From Verrucomicrobiaceae bacterium (GTDB lineage Bacteria; Verrucomicrobiota; Verrucomicrobiae; Verrucomicrobiales; Akkermansiaceae), in NCBI GenBank assembly GCA_947372405.1, contig CANBTO010000027.1, forward strand, positions 1 to 19,592: a DNA stretch of 19,592 bases, given 5' to 3'. The notes below the pieces were generated by a model. The model was not told the DNA's origin. It was given only the letters and a program-made list of their open reading frames with translations, and did not search any database. Position numbers and translations under genes: made by a program. This document shows, in pieces, positions 7,582 to 14,646 of this stretch. The first letter of the stretch is position 1; every line of letters starts with the position of its first letter.

Positions 7582-8517
7582 ATGGCAGGCCAAAGCAGCC
7601 ACGTGAATCAGGCTTTCATCCTCGGTGCCGGACTAGGAACCCGCTTGCGTCCGCTCACGGACCGGCTGCCCAAACCTCTCGTGCCGCTGTTCCACCGTCC
7701 GCTCGCCGAATGGGCGGTCGAGGCCTGCAACCGCGCCGGAATCCACCGCTTCGCCATCAACACCCACCACTTGCCGGAGACTTGGAACGATTTTGGGAAC
7801 CGTCCGGCCATCCGTGAAAACAACATCACCCTGTTTCACGAGCCCGTGCTGTTAGAAACAGGTGGCGGCTTGAAAAACATCGCCTCCTGGGTCGGCGGGA
7901 AGCCGTTGTTGGTGCACAACGGAGATATCTTCTCGACGATGCCATTGGACAGGCTCATCGCCGCCCATGAGGTGTCCGGGTTGCCCGTCACACTCGCTCT
8001 GCGTTCCATAGGTGATGCGAAACACATCGCCCTGGACTCGTCGTTTTCGCACGTCGTTGACATCCGCCGGCGCCTCGGTGTGGCGGAGGGCACCCACGTG
8101 TTTTCCGGAATCTATTGCGTGAGTCCGGCTTTCCTCGACCTGCTACCGGCGGAAGAAAAAGTCTCGGTCATTCCCGCCTTCCTTGATCTGGCCGCAAAAA
8201 ACCAGCTTGGCGCGGTCATTCTTGACGAGGGGGTCTGGCTCGATCTCGGCGACCGCGAGTCCTATCTATCAGCCCATCGCGATCTCGATCTCGATCTCGA
8301 TCTCGGTCCGGCGATCCATCCGGATGCGATCGTTGAAACCGGAGCCGTCATCGAAAATTCGGTCATCGGGCCCGGTGCGGTTATCGCCGCCAGAGCAGTC
8401 ATCAAGAATTCCGTCCTCTGGACTGACAGCAGGATTGCGGAGGATACGGTGCTGGAAGGATGTGTGGTCTGCTCCGGAAATCTGGTCAGCGGCAGGCACC
8501 TTCATGCGGATCTTTGA
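7582..8517 (+). CDS. Sugar-1-phosphate nucleotidyltransferase with left-handed beta-helix tail
   Basis: 311 residues. The Rossmann-like domain opens with AFILGAGLGTRLRPLTDRLP followed by KPLVP, the NTP-binding loop and catalytic Lys of sugar nucleotidyltransferases, which make NDP-sugars from NTP and sugar-1-phosphate. LLVHNGDIF carries the metal-binding Asp. From about residue 245 hexapeptide repeats follow (AIHPDAIVETGAVIENSVIG, then PGAVIAARAVIKNSVL), forming a left-handed beta-helix. The domain order fits mannose-1-phosphate guanylyltransferase or glucose-1-phosphate thymidylyl/uridylyltransferase relatives, or MurU-like enzymes, which lack the long tail. The sugar cannot be fixed from sequence. 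ATG 7582 is chosen because it begins just before the NTP-binding loop; an in-frame upstream start at 7471 adds 37 unrelated residues. A hexanucleotide repeat lies at the domain junction. Confidence 0.92.
   Translation: MAGQSSHVNQAFILGAGLGTRLRPLTDRLPKPLVPLFHRPLAEWAVEACNRAGIHRFAINTHHLPETWNDFGNRPAIRENNITLFHEPVLLETGGGLKNIASWVGGKPLLVHNGDIFSTMPLDRLIAAHEVSGLPVTLALRSIGDAKHIALDSSFSHVVDIRRRLGVAEGTHVFSGIYCVSPAFLDLLPAEEKVSVIPAFLDLAAKNQLGAVILDEGVWLDLGDRESYLSAHRDLDLDLDLGPAIHPDAIVETGAVIENSVIGPGAVIAARAVIKNSVLWTDSRIAEDTVLEGCVVCSGNLVSGRHLHADL
8281..8304 (+). repeat. In-frame hexanucleotide repeat, four copies of GATCTC
   Basis: Four exact GATCTC units encode alternating Asp-Leu (the RDLDLDLDLG stretch) between the catalytic domain and the beta-helix tail of the nucleotidyltransferase. 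Because each unit is two codons, slippage would change linker length without a frameshift. Confidence 0.9.
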
Positions 8518-8534
8518 GCCTCCGGGCGGGAGTC

Positions 8535-8550
8535 ACCTAACTATTTAGGT
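8535..8550 (+). terminator. Small hairpin after the sugar nucleotidyltransferase gene
   Basis: ACCTAA (8535-8540) and TTAGGT (8545-8550) pair perfectly around a 4-nt loop, followed by TTCCTTGTCCTT. It is AT-rich and only 6 bp, so it is a weak terminator candidate 17 bp after the stop codon. Confidence 0.35.
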
Positions 8551-8623
8551 TTCCTTGTCCTTCAGGATCCGTCGGTCTTTTTGCGCTTGCTGCGTTGTGG
8601 CGCGGGGTTTGGACTGTCCACCC

Positions 8624-9289
8624 ATGGCGAATCCGTCGAAATCCCCGCGTGGACTGCTTGCGGCTTGGATGCTTGCGCTTTGCTGCATCCTTGCCTCGGT
8701 GTCCTTTGCCCAGCAGGCTAGGGTTAATCTCGCCGACGGCTTTGATTTTCCGGTGGGAAAACCCAACGCGGACGGTTACTACAAATCGCGCGGAGTGCGC
8801 CTCGGGGCTCCCAAGCACTACGGCGAGGACTGGAACGGCCGCAACGGTGGCAACACGGATCTTGGCGATCCGGTTTACGCTGTGGCGGATGGTATCGTTA
8901 CCCTGGCAGACAATGTGGGCGTCGGCTGGGGCAACGTGGTGCTGACCCGCCACGCCTACCGGGATTCCACGACGGGGCAGGTGAAATACATCGATACCCT
9001 CAACGGCCATCTCGACAAGATCATGGTCAAGCAGGGCCAGATCATCAAACGCGGCCAACAGATCGGCACCATCGGCACCAACTTCGGCATGTACCCGGCG
9101 CATCTTCATTTCGAAATGCGCCATGACATCACCATCGGCATGTTCCGCGACGACACACCGTCCGACATGGTCCACTGGGCGGTGCCCACCGACTTCATCA
9201 ACGCCCACCGCAAGCTCAACCGCGAGTGGCGGCCGGTGCCCGTGCCGACCGGCACCTACAAGGAATACAAAGGCATCAAGGGCCTCTGA
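8624..9289 (+). CDS. Exported M23-family metallopeptidase
   Basis: 221 residues. Residues 1-29 form a signal peptide (LLAAWMLALCCILASVSFA, then QQA). The LytM/M23 zinc endopeptidase motifs are complete: HYGEDW with His65 and Asp69 (HxxxD), LNGHLDK with His129, and AHLHFEMRH with His160 and His162 (HxH). Such enzymes cut peptidoglycan cross-bridges or stems; the intact ligand set argues for an active enzyme rather than a regulatory LytM. The protein is short and has no separate binding domain, LysM or coiled coil. ATG 8624 is preferred over an upstream in-frame ATG (8555) because it begins the signal peptide. It follows the nucleotidyltransferase gene by 106 bp and precedes cyoE by 63 bp. Confidence 0.93.
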   Translation: MANPSKSPRGLLAAWMLALCCILASVSFAQQARVNLADGFDFPVGKPNADGYYKSRGVRLGAPKHYGEDWNGRNGGNTDLGDPVYAVADGIVTLADNVGVGWGNVVLTRHAYRDSTTGQVKYIDTLNGHLDKIMVKQGQIIKRGQQIGTIGTNFGMYPAHLHFEMRHDITIGMFRDDTPSDMVHWAVPTDFINAHRKLNREWRPVPVPTGTYKEYKGIKGL

Positions 9290-9352
9290 CGTGGACAAGC
9301 GGCCGGTGAGCTGCGAGGGCGGAAATGTTTTGGAAAAACCCGGATCGTGGGC

Positions 9353-10294
9353 ATGATCACGCCGCGAGCGATGGACGATACGGAAAAAACCAAGATAGCG
9401 GAGGCCGGACCTGAGGCCGCTCTAGTGCCCGGATTGCGCCAGGATCTCGTGGTGCTGATGAAGGTGAGGCTGAACATTTTCGTCCTGATCACCACCTTCT
9501 TCGGTTTCATCCTGGCGTCCCGCGGCGGCCAGATGGAGTGGATGAAACTGCTGCACACCATCATCGGCGCGGCCGCGGCGGCCTTCGGATCGGCGGCGTT
9601 CAACCAACTCATGGAGGTGGATCTCGACGCGCGGATGAAGCGCACGGCGGACCGCCCGCTGCCATCACGCCGGATGGACCCGCTCGTCGCCTTCGGCATC
9701 GGCTGGGTGCTGTCTGCTATCGGCATCATCCACCTTGCCGTCAAGGTCGGAAACCTCGCCGCATATCTAACGGCCGCGACGATCGCGATCTACGTTTTCG
9801 TTTACACTCCGCTCAAGCGCGTCAGCTCGGCGAACACGCTCGTAGGAGCGATTCCGGGTGCGATCCCGCCGGTGATCGGCTGGGTGGGTGCGGGCGGGAC
9901 TCTTGGCTGGGAGTCGTGGTTTCTCTTCGGCCTGCTGTTTTTCTGGCAGCTTCCGCATTTCATCGCGATCAACTGGCTGTGCCGCGAGGAATACGAGTCG
10001 GTGGGATACAGGATGTGGTCCAACGGCGATCTAACAGGCAGAAAGAGTGGCTTGCTGTCCGCGATGTACGCGCTGGCGCTGGCGGCGTTCTCGCTGATCC
10101 CCGCGTTCCGCGGATTCGCCAACGTGCTGTGGACCATCTCCGGCCCGCTGCTCGCGTTGATCATGATGGCTCTGGCCGTGAAGTTCGCTTTCGACGGCGA
10201 GAGGAGTTCCGCGCGGCGTCTTTTCTTCTTCACGCTGCTCTATCTGCCCGCCTCGCTCATCATCCTTGCGATCGCGTGGAAGGCCCACCCCTGA
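9353..10294 (+). CDS. cyoE: Protoheme IX farnesyltransferase (heme O synthase)
   Basis: 313 residues, usual length, about nine transmembrane segments. It is a UbiA-superfamily prenyltransferase that adds a farnesyl group from farnesyl diphosphate to heme B, giving heme O for terminal oxidases. The first Asp-rich motif is NQLMEVDLDARMKRT followed by ADRPLP (Asn84, Asp90, Arg97), and YTPLKRVSSANTLVGAIPGA carries the family's second conserved segment. FFWQLPHFIAINWLCREEY is also characteristic. No oxidase subunit or ctaA is next to it, so the heme a/o oxidase genes must be elsewhere. Starts at GTG 9347, ATG 9353 and ATG 9371 are all possible. No clear Shine-Dalgarno decides between them. The SMUG1 gene begins 6 bp after its stop. 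Confidence 0.96.
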   Translation: MITPRAMDDTEKTKIAEAGPEAALVPGLRQDLVVLMKVRLNIFVLITTFFGFILASRGGQMEWMKLLHTIIGAAAAAFGSAAFNQLMEVDLDARMKRTADRPLPSRRMDPLVAFGIGWVLSAIGIIHLAVKVGNLAAYLTAATIAIYVFVYTPLKRVSSANTLVGAIPGAIPPVIGWVGAGGTLGWESWFLFGLLFFWQLPHFIAINWLCREEYESVGYRMWSNGDLTGRKSGLLSAMYALALAAFSLIPAFRGFANVLWTISGPLLALIMMALAVKFAFDGERSSARRLFFFTLLYLPASLIILAIAWKAHP

Positions 10295-10300
10295 GGACCG

Positions 10301-11017
10301 ATGCAAAAACTGATCGCATCCACCCGCCGCCTTGCGGAAACCCTGCGGGACATCGAATTCCCGCCGCCGGTGGCCTGCGTTTACCGACCTCTCGACTACG
10401 CGTGGAAACCGCACCGCATGTATCTCGAACGGTTTGCAGGTGGTAGAAAGAGGGTGGTTTTCCTCGGCATGAATCCCGGGCCCTTCGGCATGGTGCAGAC
10501 CGGAGTGCCTTTTGGCGAGGTGGCTGCCGTCCGCGACTGGATGGGCATCGAGGAGCCGGTGGATAAACCTGCGGAGGAACATCCGAAACGTCCTGTCGAA
10601 GGATTCGCCTGCCGCCGTTCGGAAGTGAGCGGACGCCGCCTGTGGGGCTTGTTTGCGGAACGCTTCGGATCCGCCGACTCCTTTTTCGCGGAACATTTCG
10701 TTCTCAACTACTGCCCGCTGGTATGGATGAGCTCCACCGGCGCGAATCTAACACCTGACAAGCTGCCTGCGCCGGCGATGGCTCCGGTGGAGGAGGCCTG
10801 CCTCGCGCATCTTGGCGAGGTGATCGCTTTGTTGCGTCCCTCGTTCCTGATCGGAGTCGGCGGTTTCGCGGAGGAACGGTTGCGCCGCGCGGCGGATGTT
10901 TCCGGAAGCAAGGTTCAGATCGGGCGCATCCTGCATCCCTCGCCCGCATCACCCGCAGCCAACCGCGGATGGGCGGAAGCCGCCTCGCGACAACTCGCGG
11001 AGCAGGGAGTCTGGTAG
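10301..11017 (+). CDS. smug1: SMUG1-type uracil-DNA glycosylase
   Basis: 238 residues. The family signature is unusually clear: FLGMNPGPFGMVQTGVPFGE (54-73) includes the catalytic Asn motif GMNPGPFG, NYCPLVW lies in the middle, and HPSPASPAANRGW (from about residue 212) carries the conserved His loop. SMUG1 enzymes remove uracil and oxidised pyrimidines from DNA as the first step of base-excision repair. They are well known in animals and occur in a scattered set of bacteria. The start at ATG 10301 is 6 bp after cyoE, so the two are likely co-transcribed, although no functional link is known. The gene converges on the next one with a 12-bp gap and no recognisable terminator. Confidence 0.95.
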   Translation: MQKLIASTRRLAETLRDIEFPPPVACVYRPLDYAWKPHRMYLERFAGGRKRVVFLGMNPGPFGMVQTGVPFGEVAAVRDWMGIEEPVDKPAEEHPKRPVEGFACRRSEVSGRRLWGLFAERFGSADSFFAEHFVLNYCPLVWMSSTGANLTPDKLPAPAMAPVEEACLAHLGEVIALLRPSFLIGVGGFAEERLRRAADVSGSKVQIGRILHPSPASPAANRGWAEAASRQLAEQGVW

Positions 11018-11029
11018 AACCGCATGCCG

Positions 11030-11884
11030 CTACTCCAACGTCGCGCGCAGCTTGCGGACCAGCACGGCGTCCTCCATGCGGGAGTCATCATCAAGCGCAG
11101 CTGATAGATTTTCCAGCAGGCGCAGCAGGATGACGCCCGGGTCCGCGTCCAGTCCGAGGATGACACGCTCCGCGCGGTTCAGATCCGGGTTTTCCAGAAG
11201 TTCTGATAGTGAGTGCAAACGGCCGTGGTCTTGGCAATCGACAATCATGGAGTGGCCGTCCTCGAAAATACGGCAGAGAAAATGTCCCGGGAAATCCACG
11301 CCTTCGACTTCGAAGCCCATGCGCCGCGCCACAAGGATGAAGATCACGCCGAGACCTAACGGGTCCGAGCGTCCCTCGGCGATCGACCATGCGAGATCCG
11401 AGTTGCGTGGATCCCGCTCTCTCTCCTGATTGCCGGACAGCCTGTCTTCCTCGAACAGGAATTCGCGGAGATAGGAGGCGGAGGAAACGCCGTTTTCAGC
11501 AGCCTCCTCGGCGAGCAGGTCGAGGGCGTCCGAAAGGGCGAGGCGCAGCGTGACGCCGTCGTGGAGAAAATCTGATAGAACCCGCAGCAAAGCCTCGAAC
11601 GATTCCCAGTCCTCGCGCAGCGCCGGGGCTCCGCCGGTGGGTACCAGCCACTCGCGTTCCAGAGCTTCACGACGCGGACGCCCCAGCATTTCCACCAGCA
11701 CCTCGTGCTCGCGACGGCTCAACGCGCGCGGCTGGGCGGCGAGACGTTCGCTGATATCTCCACCGAAAAGGGCGAGACGTTGCGCCACGGTTTCACGGAC
11801 CTCGGGGGTCTCGTCATCGAGAAGCCGCAGCAGGGCGTCCAGTTCCTCGGGAGCGGGAGTGGCCTCGTCGATAGGAAGGCTCAA
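11030..11884 (-). CDS. SirB1-like transglutaminase-fold protein
   Basis: 284 residues. The N-terminal part (ELDALLRLLDDETPEVRETV) resembles a HEAT-like helical repeat. Residues about 125-245 match the SirB1/Transglut_core2 family: YLREFLFEEDRLSGN, RSDPLGLGVIFILVARRMGF and VEGVDFPGHFLCRIF correspond to the family pattern 'G.P..LG..Y...A.RLG....GVNFPGHFL.R'. A Cys-His-Asp triad of true transglutaminases is not evident, and no enzyme activity is known for the family. It lies directly next to tRNA-Val (24 bp), the two reading in the same direction, and converges with the SMUG1 gene. Leu-Ser is written CTA TCA three times in this gene, unlike the GC-rich codons around. Confidence 0.85.
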   Translation of the reverse strand: MSLPIDEATPAPEELDALLRLLDDETPEVRETVAQRLALFGGDISERLAAQPRALSRREHEVLVEMLGRPRREALEREWLVPTGGAPALREDWESFEALLRVLSDFLHDGVTLRLALSDALDLLAEEAAENGVSSASYLREFLFEEDRLSGNQERERDPRNSDLAWSIAEGRSDPLGLGVIFILVARRMGFEVEGVDFPGHFLCRIFEDGHSMIVDCQDHGRLHSLSELLENPDLNRAERVILGLDADPGVILLRLLENLSAALDDDSRMEDAVLVRKLRATLE

Positions 11885-11908
11885 AACAAATCAGAAAGGT
11901 GTGTGAGA

Positions 11909-11983
<75 letters not shown>

Positions 11984-12051
11984 TTTACCGTTTTCTCCGG
12001 CGCGCGGGAAGCTAGGACGGTGCCCACGGCCGATGCAATCCCTTTTTTGGC

Positions 12052-12086
12052 GAAAAGAGAGGCGGGAGATCCGCAGATCTCCCGCC
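12052..12086 (-). terminator. Intrinsic terminator of the BlaI/H1-like gene
   Basis: GGCGGGAGATC (12061-12071) and GATCTCCCGCC (12076-12086) form a perfect 11-bp stem with a 4-nt loop. On the minus strand it is followed by TCTCTTTTC. It lies 81 bp after the stop codon of the regulator and ahead of tRNA-Val on the same strand, separating the two. Confidence 0.88.
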
Positions 12087-12167
12087 GTTGACAAGCCCCT
12101 GCCGGTGACGACGGAGCGGCCGGCGGTGAGGCGCGGCCTGCTTCGTGTCCCGGCGGGGCGCTGGGTG

Positions 12168-12500
12168 TTACTTCTTGGCAGCCTTCTTGGCGGCCTTCTT
12201 CGCAGGGGCCTTCTTGGCGGCGGCCTTCTTGGCGGGAGCCTTCTTGGCAGCTGCCTTCTTGGCAGGAGCTTTCTTGGCGACCGTCTTCTTCACCGCTTTC
12301 TTGGCGGCCTTCTTGGCGCTTTTGGCGACTTTCTTCACCGCTTTCTTTACGGCCTTCTTGGCAGGCGCCTTTTTGGCGGGGGCTTTGGGTGCCGCTTTCT
12401 TGGCTGCCTTCTTAGCCGGAGCTTTCTTGGCAACTTTCTTTACGGCCTTCTTTGCTGGTGCCTTCTTGGCAACTTTCTTCGCTGTTTTTTTTGCAGCCAT
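12168..12500 (-). repeat. Low-complexity tandem repeat encoding the Lys/Ala tail
   Basis: About 110 codons built mostly from AAG, GCC and GCT/GCA, repeating units that encode AKKAPAKK and AVKK. Such arrays change length easily by slippage or unequal recombination, and all indels of whole units keep frame. Confidence 0.88.
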
Positions 12501-12872
12501 GGTTTTGTGTCGTTGGAGTTCGCGTTCTAGTTTTGTTTTCTCTTCCGGCGTTAATGTGCCAGTGGAGAGTATCGCGAGGAGCGCCTCACCGAGGCGTCCT
12601 CCAAAAGCGTTGGTCAGGAAATCATGTGTCGCCCGCTGGACGATCACTTCCTGTGCGTAAGCGGCTTCGTAAACATGGGCTCTGCCCACACGGGCACGCT
12701 TCACGAGATTCTTGCGCTCCAGGCTCTGCATCACCGAGAGCACCGTCGTGTATGCGCGGTCCTTGCGGTCGGGCAGCGTCTCATGTACGGCGGCCACCGT
12801 AGATGGTCCATCGTGCCACAGCACGGACAGCGCCTGTAGCTCAAGGTTGGATGGATGTGAGGGTCTCGCCAT
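12168..12872 (-). CDS. BlaI/MecI-like repressor fused to a histone H1-like Lys/Ala tail
   Basis: 234 residues in two unlike parts. Residues 1-122 form a complete BlaI/MecI/CopY winged helix: LELQALSVLWHDGPSTVAAV, then YTTVLSVMQSLERKNLVKR (recognition region) and a C-terminal dimer segment (DFLTNAFGGRLGEALLAIL). Residues 125-234 are almost wholly Lys, Ala and Pro in KKAPAKKA-type repeats, like bacterial H1-like proteins (AlgP, HctB, BpH1) that bind DNA non-specifically. The join reads ERELQRHKTMAAKKTAKK. An internal ATG at 12500 could start a free H1-like protein but has no ribosome binding site. ATG 12872 is preferred to an upstream TTG. No blaR1/mecR1 sensor protease is adjacent. It may be a repressor that also compacts DNA, but this is inference. 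See the promoter and terminator entries. Confidence 0.88.
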   Translation of the reverse strand: MARPSHPSNLELQALSVLWHDGPSTVAAVHETLPDRKDRAYTTVLSVMQSLERKNLVKRARVGRAHVYEAAYAQEVIVQRATHDFLTNAFGGRLGEALLAILSTGTLTPEEKTKLERELQRHKTMAAKKTAKKVAKKAPAKKAVKKVAKKAPAKKAAKKAAPKAPAKKAPAKKAVKKAVKKVAKSAKKAAKKAVKKTVAKKAPAKKAAAKKAPAKKAAAKKAPAKKAAKKAAKK

Positions 12873-12899
12873 GCGTCGCAACCACGTTGCTTAGTGGCG

Positions 12900-12928
12900 A
12901 TGAAACTAGTAGTCAGGAGATCCGTCAA
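12900..12928 (-). promoter_or_regulatory. Candidate promoter with operator-like dyad upstream of the BlaI/H1 gene
   Basis: On the minus strand, TTGACG (12923-12928) is a near-consensus -35. A 17-nt spacer separates it from TTTCAT (12900-12905), a 4-of-6 match to -10. The spacer contains the 9-bp dyad ACTAGTAGT (12905-12913; ACTA-G-TAGT), similar in style to BlaI/MecI/CopY half-sites. The inferred start of transcription is about 20 nt before ATG 12872. Autorepression is therefore a reasonable inference. Confidence 0.5.
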
Positions 12929-13019
12929 GTTGAAACGTCTCGATTTTCAAGAAATCTTTACCATCCGGAAAAGTATTCTCACCCAGTTACGGTGTGGGTC
13001 GTAATTGAAATCACCACGC

Positions 13020-14012
13020 TCAATCGCCCGACTTGTCTCCTGTCTTGCGCAACGATGACTGCGGTCTCGTGATGTTCGCATCGATCTTCTTCAACGCGAT
13101 CCAGAACTCATCGTCCGTTGGATCACCGTTGTAGAGAACCTTGCCATTGGTGGAGACGAGAACCATGACGGGAAGATTCTGAACACGGAAATCACGCGCG
13201 AACGATTTGTCCTTCGGATCCACAAGCCATGCGCCGGGAGGCTTGTCACCAAGCGTGTGGATCATCGCGCGCGCATCTTCCATGAGTTTCTGCGTGCCTT
13301 CCGGAACAAGTGAAACCACCGCGATACCACTGGCCGTGAGTGCCGTTGCGGTTGCCGCGAAGTCAGGCAGTGAAGCCTCGCACTCGCGGCTCATCGGTGA
13401 CCAGAAGTGGAACAACAGCGCCTTCCTGCCTTCGATGAGTTTCCCGAGTTCCACCGCGTCACCCACTGCAAGCGGGGTGAGCTTGATCGAGAAGTCCACC
13501 TTCAGCGCGCGCATGCTTTCTTCGAGACGGAGTCGCTCGATGTGCGGTGCGAACGCGGCCGCCTGGTTCGGACTGAGCCAGAAGGCTTCGGTGATGTGTT
13601 TTTTGAAAGCATCCTTGTCACCCTTGCCGACGGCATCGATGGCCTGGACATATTCGATGACGGCGAGCCAGTCCTCCTTGACGTTGAAGATAGCGGAGTC
13701 CTCGAGCTTGAACGAGTCGCGCTGCTTGAGGAACTCCGGAAGCATGGCGGCGATCGCCTCGTCTTCGCTGCGGTCCACGTGATAGAGAAAGCGGGCTTCA
13801 AGGATCGCCTGTTCACTGACACCGTTCTTGCGCGCGTCGGCGATGGCGGCATCGAGCGCCTTGATGGAATCACGCTCGGAAAGAAGATTGTCGAGAGCGA
13901 TGTCACGCGGGCTTTGCGCAGGTTCTTTTCTACCCGATTCCCTGGCTTGGGGTTCCGCCATCACGGTGGCGAGAGATGCGAGCAGCGGGAGGATGAGGTG
14001 ATGGATGCGCAT
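13020..14012 (-). CDS. Exported TlpA/thioredoxin-fold protein with SxxC active site
   Basis: 330 residues. Residues 1-19 are a signal peptide (LILPLLASLATVMA). Residues 40-170 are a helical region of unknown function with EDEAIAAMLPEF and DAFKKHITEAF. Residues 175-315 form a thioredoxin/AhpC-TSA (TlpA-like) domain: ALLFHFWSPMSRECEASLPDF is the active-site segment and NLPVMVLVSTNGKVLYNG contains the cis-Pro (about 281). In TlpA the motif is WCxxC; here it aligns as M-S-R-E-C, so the first Cys is Ser208 and only Cys211 remains. The protein probably cannot form the standard disulfide. It might still form mixed disulfides or act as a peroxide- or cargo-binding relative. Promoter and Shine-Dalgarno are not obvious. 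Confidence 0.82.
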   Translation of the reverse strand: MRIHHLILPLLASLATVMAEPQARESGRKEPAQSPRDIALDNLLSERDSIKALDAAIADARKNGVSEQAILEARFLYHVDRSEDEAIAAMLPEFLKQRDSFKLEDSAIFNVKEDWLAVIEYVQAIDAVGKGDKDAFKKHITEAFWLSPNQAAAFAPHIERLRLEESMRALKVDFSIKLTPLAVGDAVELGKLIEGRKALLFHFWSPMSRECEASLPDFAATATALTASGIAVVSLVPEGTQKLMEDARAMIHTLGDKPPGAWLVDPKDKSFARDFRVQNLPVMVLVSTNGKVLYNGDPTDDEFWIALKKIDANITRPQSSLRKTGDKSGD

Positions 14013-14039
14013 GACGTGTATGGTTATCGAATGGAATAA

Positions 14040-14066
14040 CCGCCGGAACCCAATCGGCTACGGCGG
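14040..14066 (-). terminator. Candidate terminator after the LysM lipoprotein gene
   Basis: CCGCCG (14040-14045) pairs with CGGCGG (14061-14066) around a 15-nt loop. On the minus strand it is followed by TTATTCCATT. It is 18 bp after the LysM stop codon and ahead of the thioredoxin-like gene. Confidence 0.4.
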
Positions 14067-14083
14067 CGCGGCTTGTGATCCGT

Positions 14084-14536
14084 TCAGTGCGGAGGAATCA
14101 CCATCTTGCGGCCAAGCACGACCGTGTCGTTGGTCATGTGATTCGCTTGTTTGATGGAGGCGACAGACACCTTGTATTTCTTGCTCAGGCCGGAGAGGGT
14201 GTCTCCCTTGACCACGGTGTGGAGTGTCGCGGCCCCATTGCCTGAAGTGGTGGAAGGCGCTGTATCCGCAGATGCCACATGACTGGCATGAGCCGGTGCC
14301 GCCGCATCCGCGGTGGAGCTTGCGGCGGCGGCCGCCGGTGTGGACGAGCTGTCCTCATAGGCGGGCGGTGTGTCATACACCGGATTCGAAGGCGGAGCGG
14401 CTGCGGGCGCTTGGGCAGGACTTGCATCCGCCGTCGAGTAGGCGTTTCCCGTGTCGTAGGGATCGCCTTTCTGTGAAGCACAGGAAACCAATGCGATGGC
14501 GAGCAATGAAGGTGCGAGAATGCGGATGGCGGTCAT
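14084..14536 (-). CDS. LysM-domain lipoprotein
   Basis: 150 residues. The N-terminus is a lipoprotein signal: LLAIALVSC with lipidated Cys19, followed by ASQKGDP. The mature start SQK suggests outer-membrane sorting by the usual +2 rule, but this rule may not hold in this phylum. Residues 25-95 are a low-complexity Ala/Ser/Pro/Thr linker. Residues about 104-148 form one LysM domain (HTVVKGDTLSGLSKKYKV, then SIKQANHM and LGRKMVIP), which binds the GlcNAc-MurNAc glycan. It thus probably tethers the outer membrane or cell envelope to peptidoglycan. The Ser/Ala linker explains the long spurious ORFs in other frames here. It lies 94 bp after the tatD gene in the direction of transcription. Confidence 0.9.
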   Translation of the reverse strand: MTAIRILAPSLLAIALVSCASQKGDPYDTGNAYSTADASPAQAPAAAPPSNPVYDTPPAYEDSSSTPAAAAASSTADAAAPAHASHVASADTAPSTTSGNGAATLHTVVKGDTLSGLSKKYKVSVASIKQANHMTNDTVVLGRKMVIPPH

Positions 14537-14619
14537 GATGAGATGATGGGTTGGGTATTCGGAGATGTGAAGGAATGAATGCAGGCGTCAAGGCCAGCCG
14601 TGTTGAAACGTGATGCTGC

Positions 14620-14646
14620 CTCCGCTTTATTCATTTTGAAGCGGAG
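14620..14646 (-). terminator. Hairpin overlapping the tatD stop codon
   Basis: CTCCGCTT (14620-14627) pairs with AAGCGGAG (14639-14646) around an 11-nt loop that contains the stop codon of tatD. No T tract follows on the minus strand, so terminator function is only possible. Confidence 0.3.

Noticed and set aside
12168..12500. Separate H1-like gene starting at ATG 12500
   Set aside because: No Shine-Dalgarno precedes it and the upstream frame is open and in frame; kept as an alternative in the fusion finding.
12033..12660. Plus-strand Leu/Gly- and Phe/Ala-rich ORFs over the Lys/Ala repeat
   Set aside because: They are complements of the KKAPAKKA repeat and have only repetitive hydrophobic sequence.
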